DNA of 64,000 bases, from contig NZ_JANAVO010000001.1 of NCBI RefSeq assembly GCF_024213555.1, positions 1,240,001 through 1,304,000 on the forward strand, in the 5' to 3' direction. The notes under the pieces were generated by a model, which had not been told where the DNA came from, made no database searches, and saw only the letters and a list, made by a program, of their open reading frames with translations. The translations under genes were made by a program, and so were the position numbers. Of this stretch, positions 17,333 to 26,026 are shown one piece after another (position 1 is the stretch's first letter; every line of letters begins with the position of its first letter). The DNA comes from Allokutzneria sp. A3M-2-11 16. GTDB lineage: Bacteria; Actinomycetota; Actinomycetes; Mycobacteriales; Pseudonocardiaceae.

Positions 17333-18946
17333 TCAGCCCGTGCCGGCGAGCGTCCGGACCACGTGTTCGCACGCCCTGCCGACCGCTTCCCGGCCACCCG
17401 GCGTGCTCTGGCAGCCCACGGTCAACTGCATCGGACCCTCGAAGACGACGTGCCACTCGACCACTGATCCGCGCAGCTCACGGCGGTACTGAGCGACCTC
17501 GCGACCAGCGAACCTGGCCGATGGCGCGAAGCCGGTGTAGCCCTCCGCGGCGCGGGCCTCCACCACCCTCCGGAGTTCGCCGAGCGCCCGTTCCGGTTCC
17601 AGCGTCGCGTTGTAGGACAGCGGGCGTTGTTCCACGCCGATCACGTCATCGGTGTCCGGGCTCACGGTTCTGCGCAGCTGGACCTTGCGATTCGTGGCGT
17701 CCCCGCCGCTGTGTTCCCAGCCATCGGGAACGCGGAATCGGTAGTTGTACTGCGCGAGTTCCTTGCCGCCGCTTCCCCCGAACACCACAAATCCCGTGAT
17801 CACCGCCGCGGCGACGACGAGAACCGCGACCACCGCGAATACCGCTTTCGATCGGCGACGAACCGGCGGTGGAAGTGCGGGCCGGGGCACCGGGACCGGT
17901 TCGGGAGCGGCCGGGACCGCGCGGAGGGCTCCGCGAGCCACCACGGTCTCCGGCTGGTCGAGCGCGGTGGGCGCCATGCCGAGCCGCTCGTGCGCCAACC
18001 TCGCGAGCAGCGGGATGCGGCTGGAACCGCCGACCAGGAAGACCCCCGCGACCTGGACCCCGGAGTCCCGCACAGTCGCCGTCAGCAGCTCCACGGCGCG
18101 GGCCAGCCGACCGTGCACCAGCCGCTCCAGCTCCACGCGGGGCACGTGCGCGTCAGTGAACGGCGGAGGCATCGGGATGTCGGTGTAGGCGTGCCTGGAC
18201 AGGGTTTCCTTGGCGCTGCGGACGTCCTCGTGCAGTACCCGCCGACGCCGACGGTCAGGCAGCTCACGGCCCTCGACGAGCCGCTGCCACGCCTCCGGGT
18301 CCTCGCCGGAGACGAGCGTGCCGACGTGCTCCAGCAACGCCTGGTCGATGTCCGCGCCGCCGAACCCCGGGTCGCCGCGGGTGGCGAGGACCTCGAATCC
18401 CCGCACCACGCTGGCGTCCACGGTCCCGCCGCCGATGTCGAGCACGGCGAGCACACCGGTCGATCCCGTGCTCGCGGCGTAGAACATCGCCGCCGCAACG
18501 GGTTCCGGCACCAGCGCGATGCGGTGGGCGAGCCCGGCGGCGGCCTGGCCGAGCGCGCCGAGGCGCACTGAGCCCCAGTTCGCGGGGTGGGTCAGCACGA
18601 GCACGTCGACCTGGGCGCCGCCCGCGACCCGGCGCGCCTCGGCGACGACGAGCGCGAGCACCGCGGCGACCGCGCGCACCACCGGGACGACGACGTTGCC
18701 CAGCAGCAGCTCGCCCTCGTCCATGCGGCGCTTGGGGTGCGGCTCGAACCGCGCGGGGTCGATGGCGGCCTGGCGCTCCGCCTCGCGGCCGACGAACACC
18801 GTCCCGTCGACGGCGACGAACACCGCGGAGGGCACCAGCGGCCGTCCGTCGACCAGCACCACGGAGGGCTCGGCGCCGTCGACCGACAACGCCGCGCACG
18901 TGCTGGACGTGCCGAAGTCGACGGCGAGCCGAACCCGTTCCCTCAC
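17333..18946 (-). CDS. Hsp70-like ATPase fused to Rv3446c-family type VII secretion domain
   Basis: A 537-residue protein. Residues about 1-345 are an actin/Hsp70-type ATPase: phosphate-1 motif DFGTSST (10-16), phosphate-2 LDIGGGTVDAS and adenosine motif VFLVGGSSRIP. There is no typical Hsp70 substrate-binding domain. Instead come a Pro-rich linker, one transmembrane helix at about 365-390 and an extracytoplasmic C-terminal domain of about 145 residues ending near VGCQSTPGGREAVGRACEHVV, like the Rv3446c-family type VII secretion-associated domain. GTG 18946 overlaps the eccC stop (GTGA). It could couple cytosolic nucleotide hydrolysis or chaperoning to the ESX membrane complex. Confidence 0.87.
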   Translation of the reverse strand: MRERVRLAVDFGTSSTCAALSVDGAEPSVVLVDGRPLVPSAVFVAVDGTVFVGREAERQAAIDPARFEPHPKRRMDEGELLLGNVVVPVVRAVAAVLALVVAEARRVAGGAQVDVLVLTHPANWGSVRLGALGQAAAGLAHRIALVPEPVAAAMFYAASTGSTGVLAVLDIGGGTVDASVVRGFEVLATRGDPGFGGADIDQALLEHVGTLVSGEDPEAWQRLVEGRELPDRRRRRVLHEDVRSAKETLSRHAYTDIPMPPPFTDAHVPRVELERLVHGRLARAVELLTATVRDSGVQVAGVFLVGGSSRIPLLARLAHERLGMAPTALDQPETVVARGALRAVPAAPEPVPVPRPALPPPVRRRSKAVFAVVAVLVVAAAVITGFVVFGGSGGKELAQYNYRFRVPDGWEHSGGDATNRKVQLRRTVSPDTDDVIGVEQRPLSYNATLEPERALGELRRVVEARAAEGYTGFAPSARFAGREVAQYRRELRGSVVEWHVVFEGPMQLTVGCQSTPGGREAVGRACEHVVRTLAGTG

Positions 18947-21900
18947 GCCGGGTCCAGCCAGGCCAGCTGCACGACCCGCTGACCGGACCGGCGGTTGACC
19001 AGGGTGCCCCGGCCGGGCGGCATCGAGGACGGTTTCACCGTGCCGACGAGCGCGCCCTCGTCCCGGTTGCCGCTCATCACGATGCCCGGCGCGGACTGCT
19101 CGCGGAGCTTGCCGAGCACCGGGTCGTAGAGCGCCCTGCTGGCCCCGCCCGAGGCCCGCGCGACGACCAGGTGCAGGCCGATGTCCCTTGCCTGCGCGAG
19201 GAAATCGCCCAGCGGCGCGAGCGGGTTGTTGCCGGAGGTCGCCACCAGGTCGTAGTCGTCGACGACCAGGAACAGCTCCGGCCCGGACCACCAGGACCGG
19301 TTCTTCAGCTGTTCCTGCGTGACGTCCGGGCCGGGCAGCCGCTTGGTCAGCGAGGCGTGGATGTCCTCGACCATGCCGGTGAACTGCTGCGAGCCCGCCG
19401 CGTAGGCCAGCAGGTGCTCGGAGGTGACGAAGCCGAGCATGGTGCGGCGGTAGTCGACCAGGATGATCCGCGCCTGCTTCGGGGTGAAGCGGTCGACGAC
19501 GCCCTGGACGATCGTGCGCAGCAGGTTCGTCTTGCCCGACTCCTGCTCGGCGAAGCAGACGAAGTGCGATTCGGACTCGAAGTCCAGGTACACCGGCTTG
19601 AGCTCGTCCTCGTCGATGCCGATCGGGATGGCGTGCCTTGGCAGTTCGGGGCTCGCCCCGGGCAGCCGGGCGTACGGGAAGGAGTCCGGCAGCATCCGCA
19701 CCGGCGGGGCGGAGCGCCCGCGCCAGGCCGCCGAGATCTTGGCGACGGCGTCGGAGATCCCGGTGCCGACGTCCTCGGCGGTCATCGGCACCCCGGAGGA
19801 CGCCTTGGCCGCGCCGTCGATCCTGGGCAGCGCGGTGAGGAAGTGCAGCCGGTCCTTGGACGCGCCGCGCCCCGGGCGGTCGGCGGGCACGTTGAGCGCG
19901 ACTCGTCTGTCCACATCGGACTCACTGGGATCGCCGAGCCGCAGTTCGAACCGCGTGCCGAGCAGATCCTTGAGCGACGGCCGGATCTCGGCCCAGCGCG
20001 TCGCCGCGACCACGACGTGCACGCCGTAGGACAGGCCCTGCGCGGCGAGCTTCACCACGTCCTCTTCCAGCAGCTCGAACTCCTGCCGGAACGCCGCCCA
20101 GCCGTCCACCACGAGGAACACGTCGCCGAACGGGTCGTCGACGATCTCACCGCGGCGCTTGCGGGCGCGGAACTCCACCATGGACTCGATGCCGAGCTCG
20201 CGGAAGCGCTCCTCGCGCTCGGCCAGCAACGTCTTGAGCTCGGCGACCATGCGCCGCACCAGGTCGGGCGAGAACCGGCCGCCGTAGCCACCGACGTGCG
20301 GCAGGTTCTGCAACGACACGAGCGTGCCGCCACCGAAGTCGAGGCAGTAGAACTGCGCCTCCTCCGCGGTGTGCGTCAACGCCATCGACATGACGATCGA
20401 CCGCAGCAGCATGGACTTGCCCGCGCGCGGCGCACCGACAACGGCCGCGTGCCCGCCGCCGCCGGAGAAGTCGGCCCACAGGGTGTCCCTGCGCTGCTCG
20501 TACGGGCGGTCGACGATGCCGACCGGGGTGATCAGCTTCCCCGCGCCGAAATAGTCCACAGGGGACAGTCCGCGGTCCTCGGTGGGAGAGAGGTTGGGCA
20601 GCAACAGGTCCAGCGAGGGCGGCTCGTTCAGCGGCGGCAGCCACACCGCGTGCGCCTCCGGGCCCTTGCGCTGCACCCGGTGGACCACGATGTCCAGCTC
20701 GCTGGGCTCGGTCGGCCGCTCCGGCTTCGCGGGCTCGTCCGCCGACGCCGGGACCTCCGGCTCCACCGGGATCTCGACGAAGTCCGGGACGAAGAGCCTC
20801 GGCCTGCGGTCACCGGTGACCGGCGCGGTCGCCCGGACCGCCTGCATGCCGGGCGGTCGGTGCGGGCCGGAGACATAACAGGCTTTGAAGCGCACCAACG
20901 TGTTCGTGTCGAACTTCAGGTAGCCCGAACCCGGCACCGGGGGCAGCTCGTAGGCGTCGGGAACGCCGAGCACCGACCGGGATTCCGAGGCGGAGAAGGT
21001 CTTCAGGCCGATGCGGTAGGAAAGGTGCCCGTCCAGCCCGCGCAGCCGCCCCTCCTCAAGCTGTTGGGAGGCAAGGAGGAGGTGGATCTGCAAGGAGCGG
21101 CCGAGCCGTCCGATGGCGACGAACAGCTCGATGAAGTCCGGCTTGGCCGACAGCAGCTCGGAGAACTCGTCGACCACGATGAACAAGGCGGGCAACGGGT
21201 CCAGGTCCGCGCCGTTCTCACGGGCCCGCTCGTACTCCCAGACGTTCTTGAAGTTCCCGCCGTCGCGCAGCGCCTCCTGGCGGCGGTTCATCTCGCCAGC
21301 GATCGCGTCCTGCATGCGGTCGACCAGGGTCAGGTCGTCGGCCAGGTTGGTGATCACCGCGGCCACGTGCGGGGCGCCCTCCAGGCCCGCGAAGGTCGCA
21401 CCGCCCTTGAAGTCCACCAGGATCAGGTTCAGCATCGCCGAGGAGTGCGTGGCGATCATGCCCAGCACCAGGGTGCGCAGGAACTCCGACTTGCCGGAAC
21501 CGGTCGCGCCGATGCACAGGCCGTGCGGGCCCATGCCGCCGACCGCGGCCTCCTTGATGTCCAGCTCCACCGGCTGCCCGTGCTCACCGACGCCGAAGGC
21601 CACCTTGAACCGGTCGCTGATCGGCCGGGGGCGCCACGCGTGGGCGATCTCGAAGCTCATCGGGTCGCCGAGGCCCAGCAGTTCGAACAGGCCGGTGTCC
21701 GAGGTCAGCAGCGGTTCGTCGACCAGCTCCGCGCCCGCGCCGGTGAGGATGCGGTACGGCGAGATCCGCCGGGCCAGCGCCTCCGCCTCGGTCACGGTCA
21801 TCGCGTCCGGCCCGCCGAACCACTCCACCCCGCCGGTGCCGCTGAGCGCGCCGATCCGGCCGTCCTGGATGGTCAGCCGGATGCCGCGGCGCTTGGACAG

Positions 21901-22956
21901 CGTGCCGATGGAGTCCGACAGGTCCAGCAGCGTCACCCCGGACAGGCCCTCGGTGAGCAGCACGTGCTCGTCGCCGGCCACCTCGCCCTCGTCGACGACG
22001 ATCACGATGTGCGGCAGCTCCGGCTGCTGCTGGCCGCCCTTGGTGAAGCGCGGGCGGTCGCGCATCTCCTCGGCCAGCCAGGTCTCCACCTGCTTGAGCG
22101 AGCCGGTGATCATCCGCAGCGAGCCGATGCCGTCGGTGAGCCTGGGGTGCTGCACGTGCGGCAGCCACTTCGTCCACTCCCACTCCGCCCGCGCCTTGGC
22201 CGTCGCGACGACGGCGACCAGCACGTCGTCCGGCGCGTGGAAGGTGACCAGCTGGGCCAGCAGCGCGCGGGCCAGCGCCCGGGTCCGCTCGCGCTCGCCG
22301 TGCAGCGCGACCGCGGCGAAGGCGCGCAGCGTGAACACCGACGGCAGGTCCGGGACGATCGAGTGGGCGCGGATGAACTTGCGCAGCGCCAGCGTGGTGA
22401 TCGGTTCGAGCTCGTCGACCGGGCCCGTCTCGGGCGGGCGCAGCCTGGTCTCCAGCCGCTGCGCCCCGCGCCCCATCCGGAGGTGGCAGAAGTCCGGGTC
22501 GCCCGAGCGGCGCTCCCACATCCGCCGGGTGGCGGCCAGCGACCACAGCGCCTGCGGGTCGGGGTGCACCCACTCCCGCGCCTCGCGCTGATCGCTCCCG
22601 GCCTGACGAGCGCGTTCCCGCATCTGCCCGAGATACCGCAGGTAATCCTTGCGGTCCTCGTTCATCTCGGCCTTTTTCTTGCCGGTCCCGCCGAATCCTC
22701 CGCCCGCCATCATCCCGATGGTGGACAGCAGGAACATCCCGCCGAAGATCAGCGAGCTGGGATTCTGGCCGCCGGTGATGAACACCAGCGCCATCATCAG
22801 CACCGAAGCCCCGATCATCACCGGCGGCAGCATCTTCATCAGGATGTTGGCCGGAATGACGCGGGGCACCTCGGGTGGCGCTTCGAGAAGCAGCTCACCA
22901 CCTGGCATACGGGGCGGGCTCAGTCGCGCGGACCGCTTGAACTGAAGCGTGCTCAC
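18943..22956 (-). CDS. eccC: Type VII secretion FtsK/SpoIIIE ATPase EccC (EccCa-EccCb fused)
   Basis: The motor of the ESX system, 1337 residues. Two membrane helices lie within residues about 35-90. Three FtsK-type ATPase domains follow, with Walker A motifs IGATGSGKSEF (about 480), GAPRAGKSM (about 843) and EQESGKTN (about 1139). The first domain has a complete Walker B (FIVVDEFSEL); the later ones read VVDGW and VVDDY, as is usual for EccC. It starts at GTG 22956. The protein is unsplit, unlike EccCa1/EccCb1 of ESX-1. It is divergent from eccD. Confidence 0.96.
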   Translation of the reverse strand: MSTLQFKRSARLSPPRMPGGELLLEAPPEVPRVIPANILMKMLPPVMIGASVLMMALVFITGGQNPSSLIFGGMFLLSTIGMMAGGGFGGTGKKKAEMNEDRKDYLRYLGQMRERARQAGSDQREAREWVHPDPQALWSLAATRRMWERRSGDPDFCHLRMGRGAQRLETRLRPPETGPVDELEPITTLALRKFIRAHSIVPDLPSVFTLRAFAAVALHGERERTRALARALLAQLVTFHAPDDVLVAVVATAKARAEWEWTKWLPHVQHPRLTDGIGSLRMITGSLKQVETWLAEEMRDRPRFTKGGQQQPELPHIVIVVDEGEVAGDEHVLLTEGLSGVTLLDLSDSIGTLSKRRGIRLTIQDGRIGALSGTGGVEWFGGPDAMTVTEAEALARRISPYRILTGAGAELVDEPLLTSDTGLFELLGLGDPMSFEIAHAWRPRPISDRFKVAFGVGEHGQPVELDIKEAAVGGMGPHGLCIGATGSGKSEFLRTLVLGMIATHSSAMLNLILVDFKGGATFAGLEGAPHVAAVITNLADDLTLVDRMQDAIAGEMNRRQEALRDGGNFKNVWEYERARENGADLDPLPALFIVVDEFSELLSAKPDFIELFVAIGRLGRSLQIHLLLASQQLEEGRLRGLDGHLSYRIGLKTFSASESRSVLGVPDAYELPPVPGSGYLKFDTNTLVRFKACYVSGPHRPPGMQAVRATAPVTGDRRPRLFVPDFVEIPVEPEVPASADEPAKPERPTEPSELDIVVHRVQRKGPEAHAVWLPPLNEPPSLDLLLPNLSPTEDRGLSPVDYFGAGKLITPVGIVDRPYEQRRDTLWADFSGGGGHAAVVGAPRAGKSMLLRSIVMSMALTHTAEEAQFYCLDFGGGTLVSLQNLPHVGGYGGRFSPDLVRRMVAELKTLLAEREERFRELGIESMVEFRARKRRGEIVDDPFGDVFLVVDGWAAFRQEFELLEEDVVKLAAQGLSYGVHVVVAATRWAEIRPSLKDLLGTRFELRLGDPSESDVDRRVALNVPADRPGRGASKDRLHFLTALPRIDGAAKASSGVPMTAEDVGTGISDAVAKISAAWRGRSAPPVRMLPDSFPYARLPGASPELPRHAIPIGIDEDELKPVYLDFESESHFVCFAEQESGKTNLLRTIVQGVVDRFTPKQARIILVDYRRTMLGFVTSEHLLAYAAGSQQFTGMVEDIHASLTKRLPGPDVTQEQLKNRSWWSGPELFLVVDDYDLVATSGNNPLAPLGDFLAQARDIGLHLVVARASGGASRALYDPVLGKLREQSAPGIVMSGNRDEGALVGTVKPSSMPPGRGTLVNRRSGQRVVQLAWLDPA

Positions 22957-23158
22957 CGAAGCAGTACCTCTTAGCTCGTCAGGGTCGTCTCGACAATTCG
23001 GCGGTCCCCCAAGACTGCCCTACCCCCTTCCGACGGATTCAGGAGAACCCGAAGTACCGCCGGACGGGGCTTGGCCATACTAGGGGCGCTCAGTACGCCG
23101 TTCCGGTCGATTCGGTGATCGCCCACCGGGACGGGCTAACAAAGCACAGGGGGTGCTG
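22957..23158. other. Divergent promoter region eccC / eccD
   Basis: About 200 non-coding bases separate the two divergent ESX transcripts. On the minus strand TTGTCG and TAAGAG, 17 bases apart, end about 14 bases from the eccC start and could be a weak promoter. For eccD I see only an AGGGGG Shine-Dalgarno at 23147-23152. No operator-like palindrome was found. Confidence 0.4.
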
Positions 23159-24535
23159 GTGGCTACCGCCACGACGGTGTTCAGCAGGGTGACGGTGCTC
23201 GCGCCGCAGACGCGGATCGACGTGGCGTTGCCCTCCGATGTCGCGGTGGCGGACCTGCTGCCGAAGCTGCTCAGCCTGGCGGGCCAGGTGACGCCGGACG
23301 GCGGCGCCCGGCACGGCGGGTGGTGCCTCGGCAAGCTCGGGGAGGCGCCGCTCGACCCGAGCCGCACCCTGGCCTCGCTCGGCGTCGTCGACGGCGACCT
23401 GGTGCAGCTGCGCCGCCGCACCGAGAACCCGCCGCCCCCGCTCTACGACGACGTGGTCGACGCGATCGCCGACGCCGAACCCGGCGGGCTGCGGCCGTGG
23501 ACCGCCGACACCGCGCGCAGGCTGGGCAACACCGCCTCCGGGCTGGCCCTGGTCGTCGCCGCGGTCGCCGTGCACCTGGCCGGCGGGCGCTTCCCGCTCG
23601 CCGCCGCGATCACCGCGGGCGTCGCGGCGCTGGTCGCGATCGCGGCGGGCTCGTCGATCACCCGCGTGCACCGCGCGCCCGACTCCGGCGTGGTGATCGC
23701 CGCCGCTGGCGCGCTGCCCATGGCCTTCGTCTGCGGGCTGCACGCGGTGCCCGGCAGGCTCGGATCGGCGAGCCTGGTGCTGGCGTTCGCGGCGATGGGC
23801 GTGATCGCGGTGATCAGCCTGCTCGTGCTCGGCGGCGGGATCACGGTGTTCGTCGCGGGGGCGGGGATCGGGGCGACCGGAGCCGTCGCCTGCCTGGTCG
23901 CGGTGTTCCTGCCGAACTCCCTCGCGGGAATCGCCGCGGGTGTCGCCGCCGTCGCGCTCGCCGGGCTGTCCTCGCTGCCCAGGCTGACCATCCAGCTCGC
24001 CAAGCTGCCGCTCCCGCACGTTCCCGGCAGCGCCGCGGAGCTCAAGGAGGACGACGAGTTCCCCGACTACGCGGTGATCGAACGCCGCGCTGGCCTGGCC
24101 CACCAGTACATGACCGGCATGCTCATCGCGTGCGGCCTGGTCGCGGCGGTGGGCGCGGTGCTCGCGTCCGGTGGTAGCTCGTGGTTCGCCCCGATCTTCG
24201 GCGGTGTGGTCGCGGCCGTGCTGCTGCTGCGGGCCCGCACCTACGCCAACGGCGGCCAGGCGATCGCACTGCTCGCGACCGGGTTGCTGACGGCGACCGG
24301 GCTGATGGTCGGCTGGCTGTTCCGGGCGAGCCCGCTGCACCAGCTGCTGTGGGTGTTCGGCCTGCTCGTGGTGCTCGCGGCGGCGGCGATCGCGCTCGGC
24401 GTGGTGTTCCCGAAGCAGCGGTTCTCCCCCGTGCTGCGCCGCTCCGTCGACGTGACCGAGGCCGTGCTGATCGCGGCCGTGCTGCCGCTCGCGCTGGCCG
24501 TGATGGACCTCTACAGCGTCGTCAGGCACCTGTGA
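23159..24535 (+). CDS. eccD: Type VII secretion integral membrane protein EccD
   Basis: A 458-residue membrane protein. The N-terminal ~95 residues form the cytosolic ubiquitin-like (YukD) domain (FSRVTVLAPQTRIDVALP ... DGDLVQLR). After a linker come about eleven hydrophobic helices from residue 115 to the end, the channel-forming part of the ESX complex. GTG codons at 23153 and 23159 are both in frame; AGGGGG at 23147-23152 is properly spaced only for 23159. Its stop overlaps the mycP start by one base. Confidence 0.92.
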   Translation: MATATTVFSRVTVLAPQTRIDVALPSDVAVADLLPKLLSLAGQVTPDGGARHGGWCLGKLGEAPLDPSRTLASLGVVDGDLVQLRRRTENPPPPLYDDVVDAIADAEPGGLRPWTADTARRLGNTASGLALVVAAVAVHLAGGRFPLAAAITAGVAALVAIAAGSSITRVHRAPDSGVVIAAAGALPMAFVCGLHAVPGRLGSASLVLAFAAMGVIAVISLLVLGGGITVFVAGAGIGATGAVACLVAVFLPNSLAGIAAGVAAVALAGLSSLPRLTIQLAKLPLPHVPGSAAELKEDDEFPDYAVIERRAGLAHQYMTGMLIACGLVAAVGAVLASGGSSWFAPIFGGVVAAVLLLRARTYANGGQAIALLATGLLTATGLMVGWLFRASPLHQLLWVFGLLVVLAAAAIALGVVFPKQRFSPVLRRSVDVTEAVLIAAVLPLALAVMDLYSVVRHL

Positions 24536-25869
24536 TGCGCAGGCTGACCGCTCTCGCGGGCGTCCTCGCGCTCATGCAACCCACGGCCGAGTTCACCCCG
24601 GCTCCGCGCTACCCGACTCCCCCGCCGATCAGCTACGACGTCTCGTCGTTGCGGAAGGATCCGGCTCCCGACGCGCAGTACCAGCAGGACAAGCCGTGCG
24701 TCGAAGGCCGGACGAGAGGCGATGTCAACGTCAGGCCCTGGGGCCAGATGGGCCTCAACTTCGAACAGGCGTGGCGCTTCGGCCGCGGTGAGGGCCAGCT
24801 CGTCGCCGTGATCGACACCGGGGTCAACCGCCACCCCCGACTGGCCGGGCGGTTGACGGGCGGCGGTGACTACGTCACGGGCGACGACGGCACCACCGAC
24901 TGCGACGGCCACGGCACGATGGTCGCGGGCATCATCGCGGCCGACGAATCCGACCGCCAGTCCGGGTTCAAGGGCGTGGCCCCCGGCGCGGGCATTCTGG
25001 CGATCCGCCAGTCCAGCAAGGCCTACGGCGGTCAGAAGAACGGCAGTTCGGTTCGGGCGGGCGACCAGGAAACGCTGGCCCGGGCGATCGTGCGCGCGGC
25101 GGACCGCGATGCCGGGGTCATCAACATCTCCTCCGTCGTCTGCATGGCACCCGGGCAGAACTGGTCCCTCGTCCAGGCCGCGGTGCGCTACGCCCGTGAG
25201 CAGAACTCCGTCGTCGTCGCTGCGGCGGGCAACGTGACCGGCGGGGCAGAGAGCAACTGCGGCAAACCCAACCAGCCGGACGCGGTCGCCACCGTGCCCA
25301 CCCCGGCCTGGCTGGACTCGGACGTGCTGACCGTCGGCGCGCTCAACGAGGAGGGTGGGCCCGCGAGCTTCACGCTCGGCGGTCCCTGGGTGGACGTGGC
25401 CGCCCCCGGCACGAACAACACCTCGCTCGACCCGAAGCAGGGTGCGAGCGGGCTGGCCAACCGCTACGTGGACGGCAACCAGCTCCTCGGTGTCGAAGGC
25501 ACCAGCTTCGCAGCGCCCTACGTCAGCGGCGTCGTCGCGCTGGTCCGCGCCAGGTACCCGCACCTCGACGCGACGCAGGTGATGGAGCGGATCAAGAAGA
25601 CGGCCCGCCAGCCGCAGGGCAGGTCGGGCCGGGACTTCCACATCGGCTACGGCATGGTCGACCCGGTCGCCGCGCTGACCGCCGTGCTGCCGGAGGAGCA
25701 GGGCATCAACCCGCGCCCGCCTCTCCGGTCCACTGTGGACATAGCGGCCGCTCCCCTCGCAGATCAGCGCCCCCTGACCGTGGCCCTGGTCGGCACGGGA
25801 ATCGCCCTGGGCCTGCTGGCACTGACCCACCTGGCCGTCCGCGCACTCCGCCGCCGCGCCACCACCTGA
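24535..25869 (+). CDS. mycP: Type VII secretion mycosin (subtilisin-like serine protease) MycP
   Basis: A membrane-anchored S8 protease of 444 residues needed for ESX function. The catalytic triad is Asp94 (VIDTGVN), His126 (DGHGTMV) and Ser324 (GTSFAAP). A hydrophobic N-terminus serves as signal sequence and a C-terminal helix at about 410-432 followed by RRRAT is the anchor. The Pro-rich N-terminal extension before the catalytic core is usual in mycosins. ATG 24535 overlaps the eccD stop by one base. Confidence 0.95.
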   Translation: MRRLTALAGVLALMQPTAEFTPAPRYPTPPPISYDVSSLRKDPAPDAQYQQDKPCVEGRTRGDVNVRPWGQMGLNFEQAWRFGRGEGQLVAVIDTGVNRHPRLAGRLTGGGDYVTGDDGTTDCDGHGTMVAGIIAADESDRQSGFKGVAPGAGILAIRQSSKAYGGQKNGSSVRAGDQETLARAIVRAADRDAGVINISSVVCMAPGQNWSLVQAAVRYAREQNSVVVAAAGNVTGGAESNCGKPNQPDAVATVPTPAWLDSDVLTVGALNEEGGPASFTLGGPWVDVAAPGTNNTSLDPKQGASGLANRYVDGNQLLGVEGTSFAAPYVSGVVALVRARYPHLDATQVMERIKKTARQPQGRSGRDFHIGYGMVDPVAALTAVLPEEQGINPRPPLRSTVDIAAAPLADQRPLTVALVGTGIALGLLALTHLAVRALRRRATT

Positions 25870-25887
25870 CCCAGCCGGGGTAGGGGC

Positions 25888-26000
25888 GTCTTCAAGTACC
25901 ACGAACCCGCCCGCACACGACCGCTCACTGCGCCTAACCGGACAGAGGGGTTAGGCGCAGTTGGCGACGTTCGGAGCGGGGGTGCGTGGTACTTGAAGAC
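25888..26000. repeat. Nested palindromic element, copy 2
   Basis: Outer arms at 25888-25903 (GTCTTCAAGTACCACG) and 25985-26000 are perfectly complementary over 16 bases and nearly identical to those at 3368-3509. Where copy 1 has C in the left arm and G in the right, this copy has A and T, so pairing is kept. The inner stem (25927-25939 with 25949-25961, ACTGCGCCTAACC) is unrelated in sequence to that of copy 1. The flank after the right arm (CCAACC...GCTGGG) is also shared. It lies between the convergent mycP and eccB genes and may act as a two-way terminator. Confidence 0.85.
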
Positions 26001-26026
26001 CGGCCAACCCGCGCTGGGGCGGGCGG

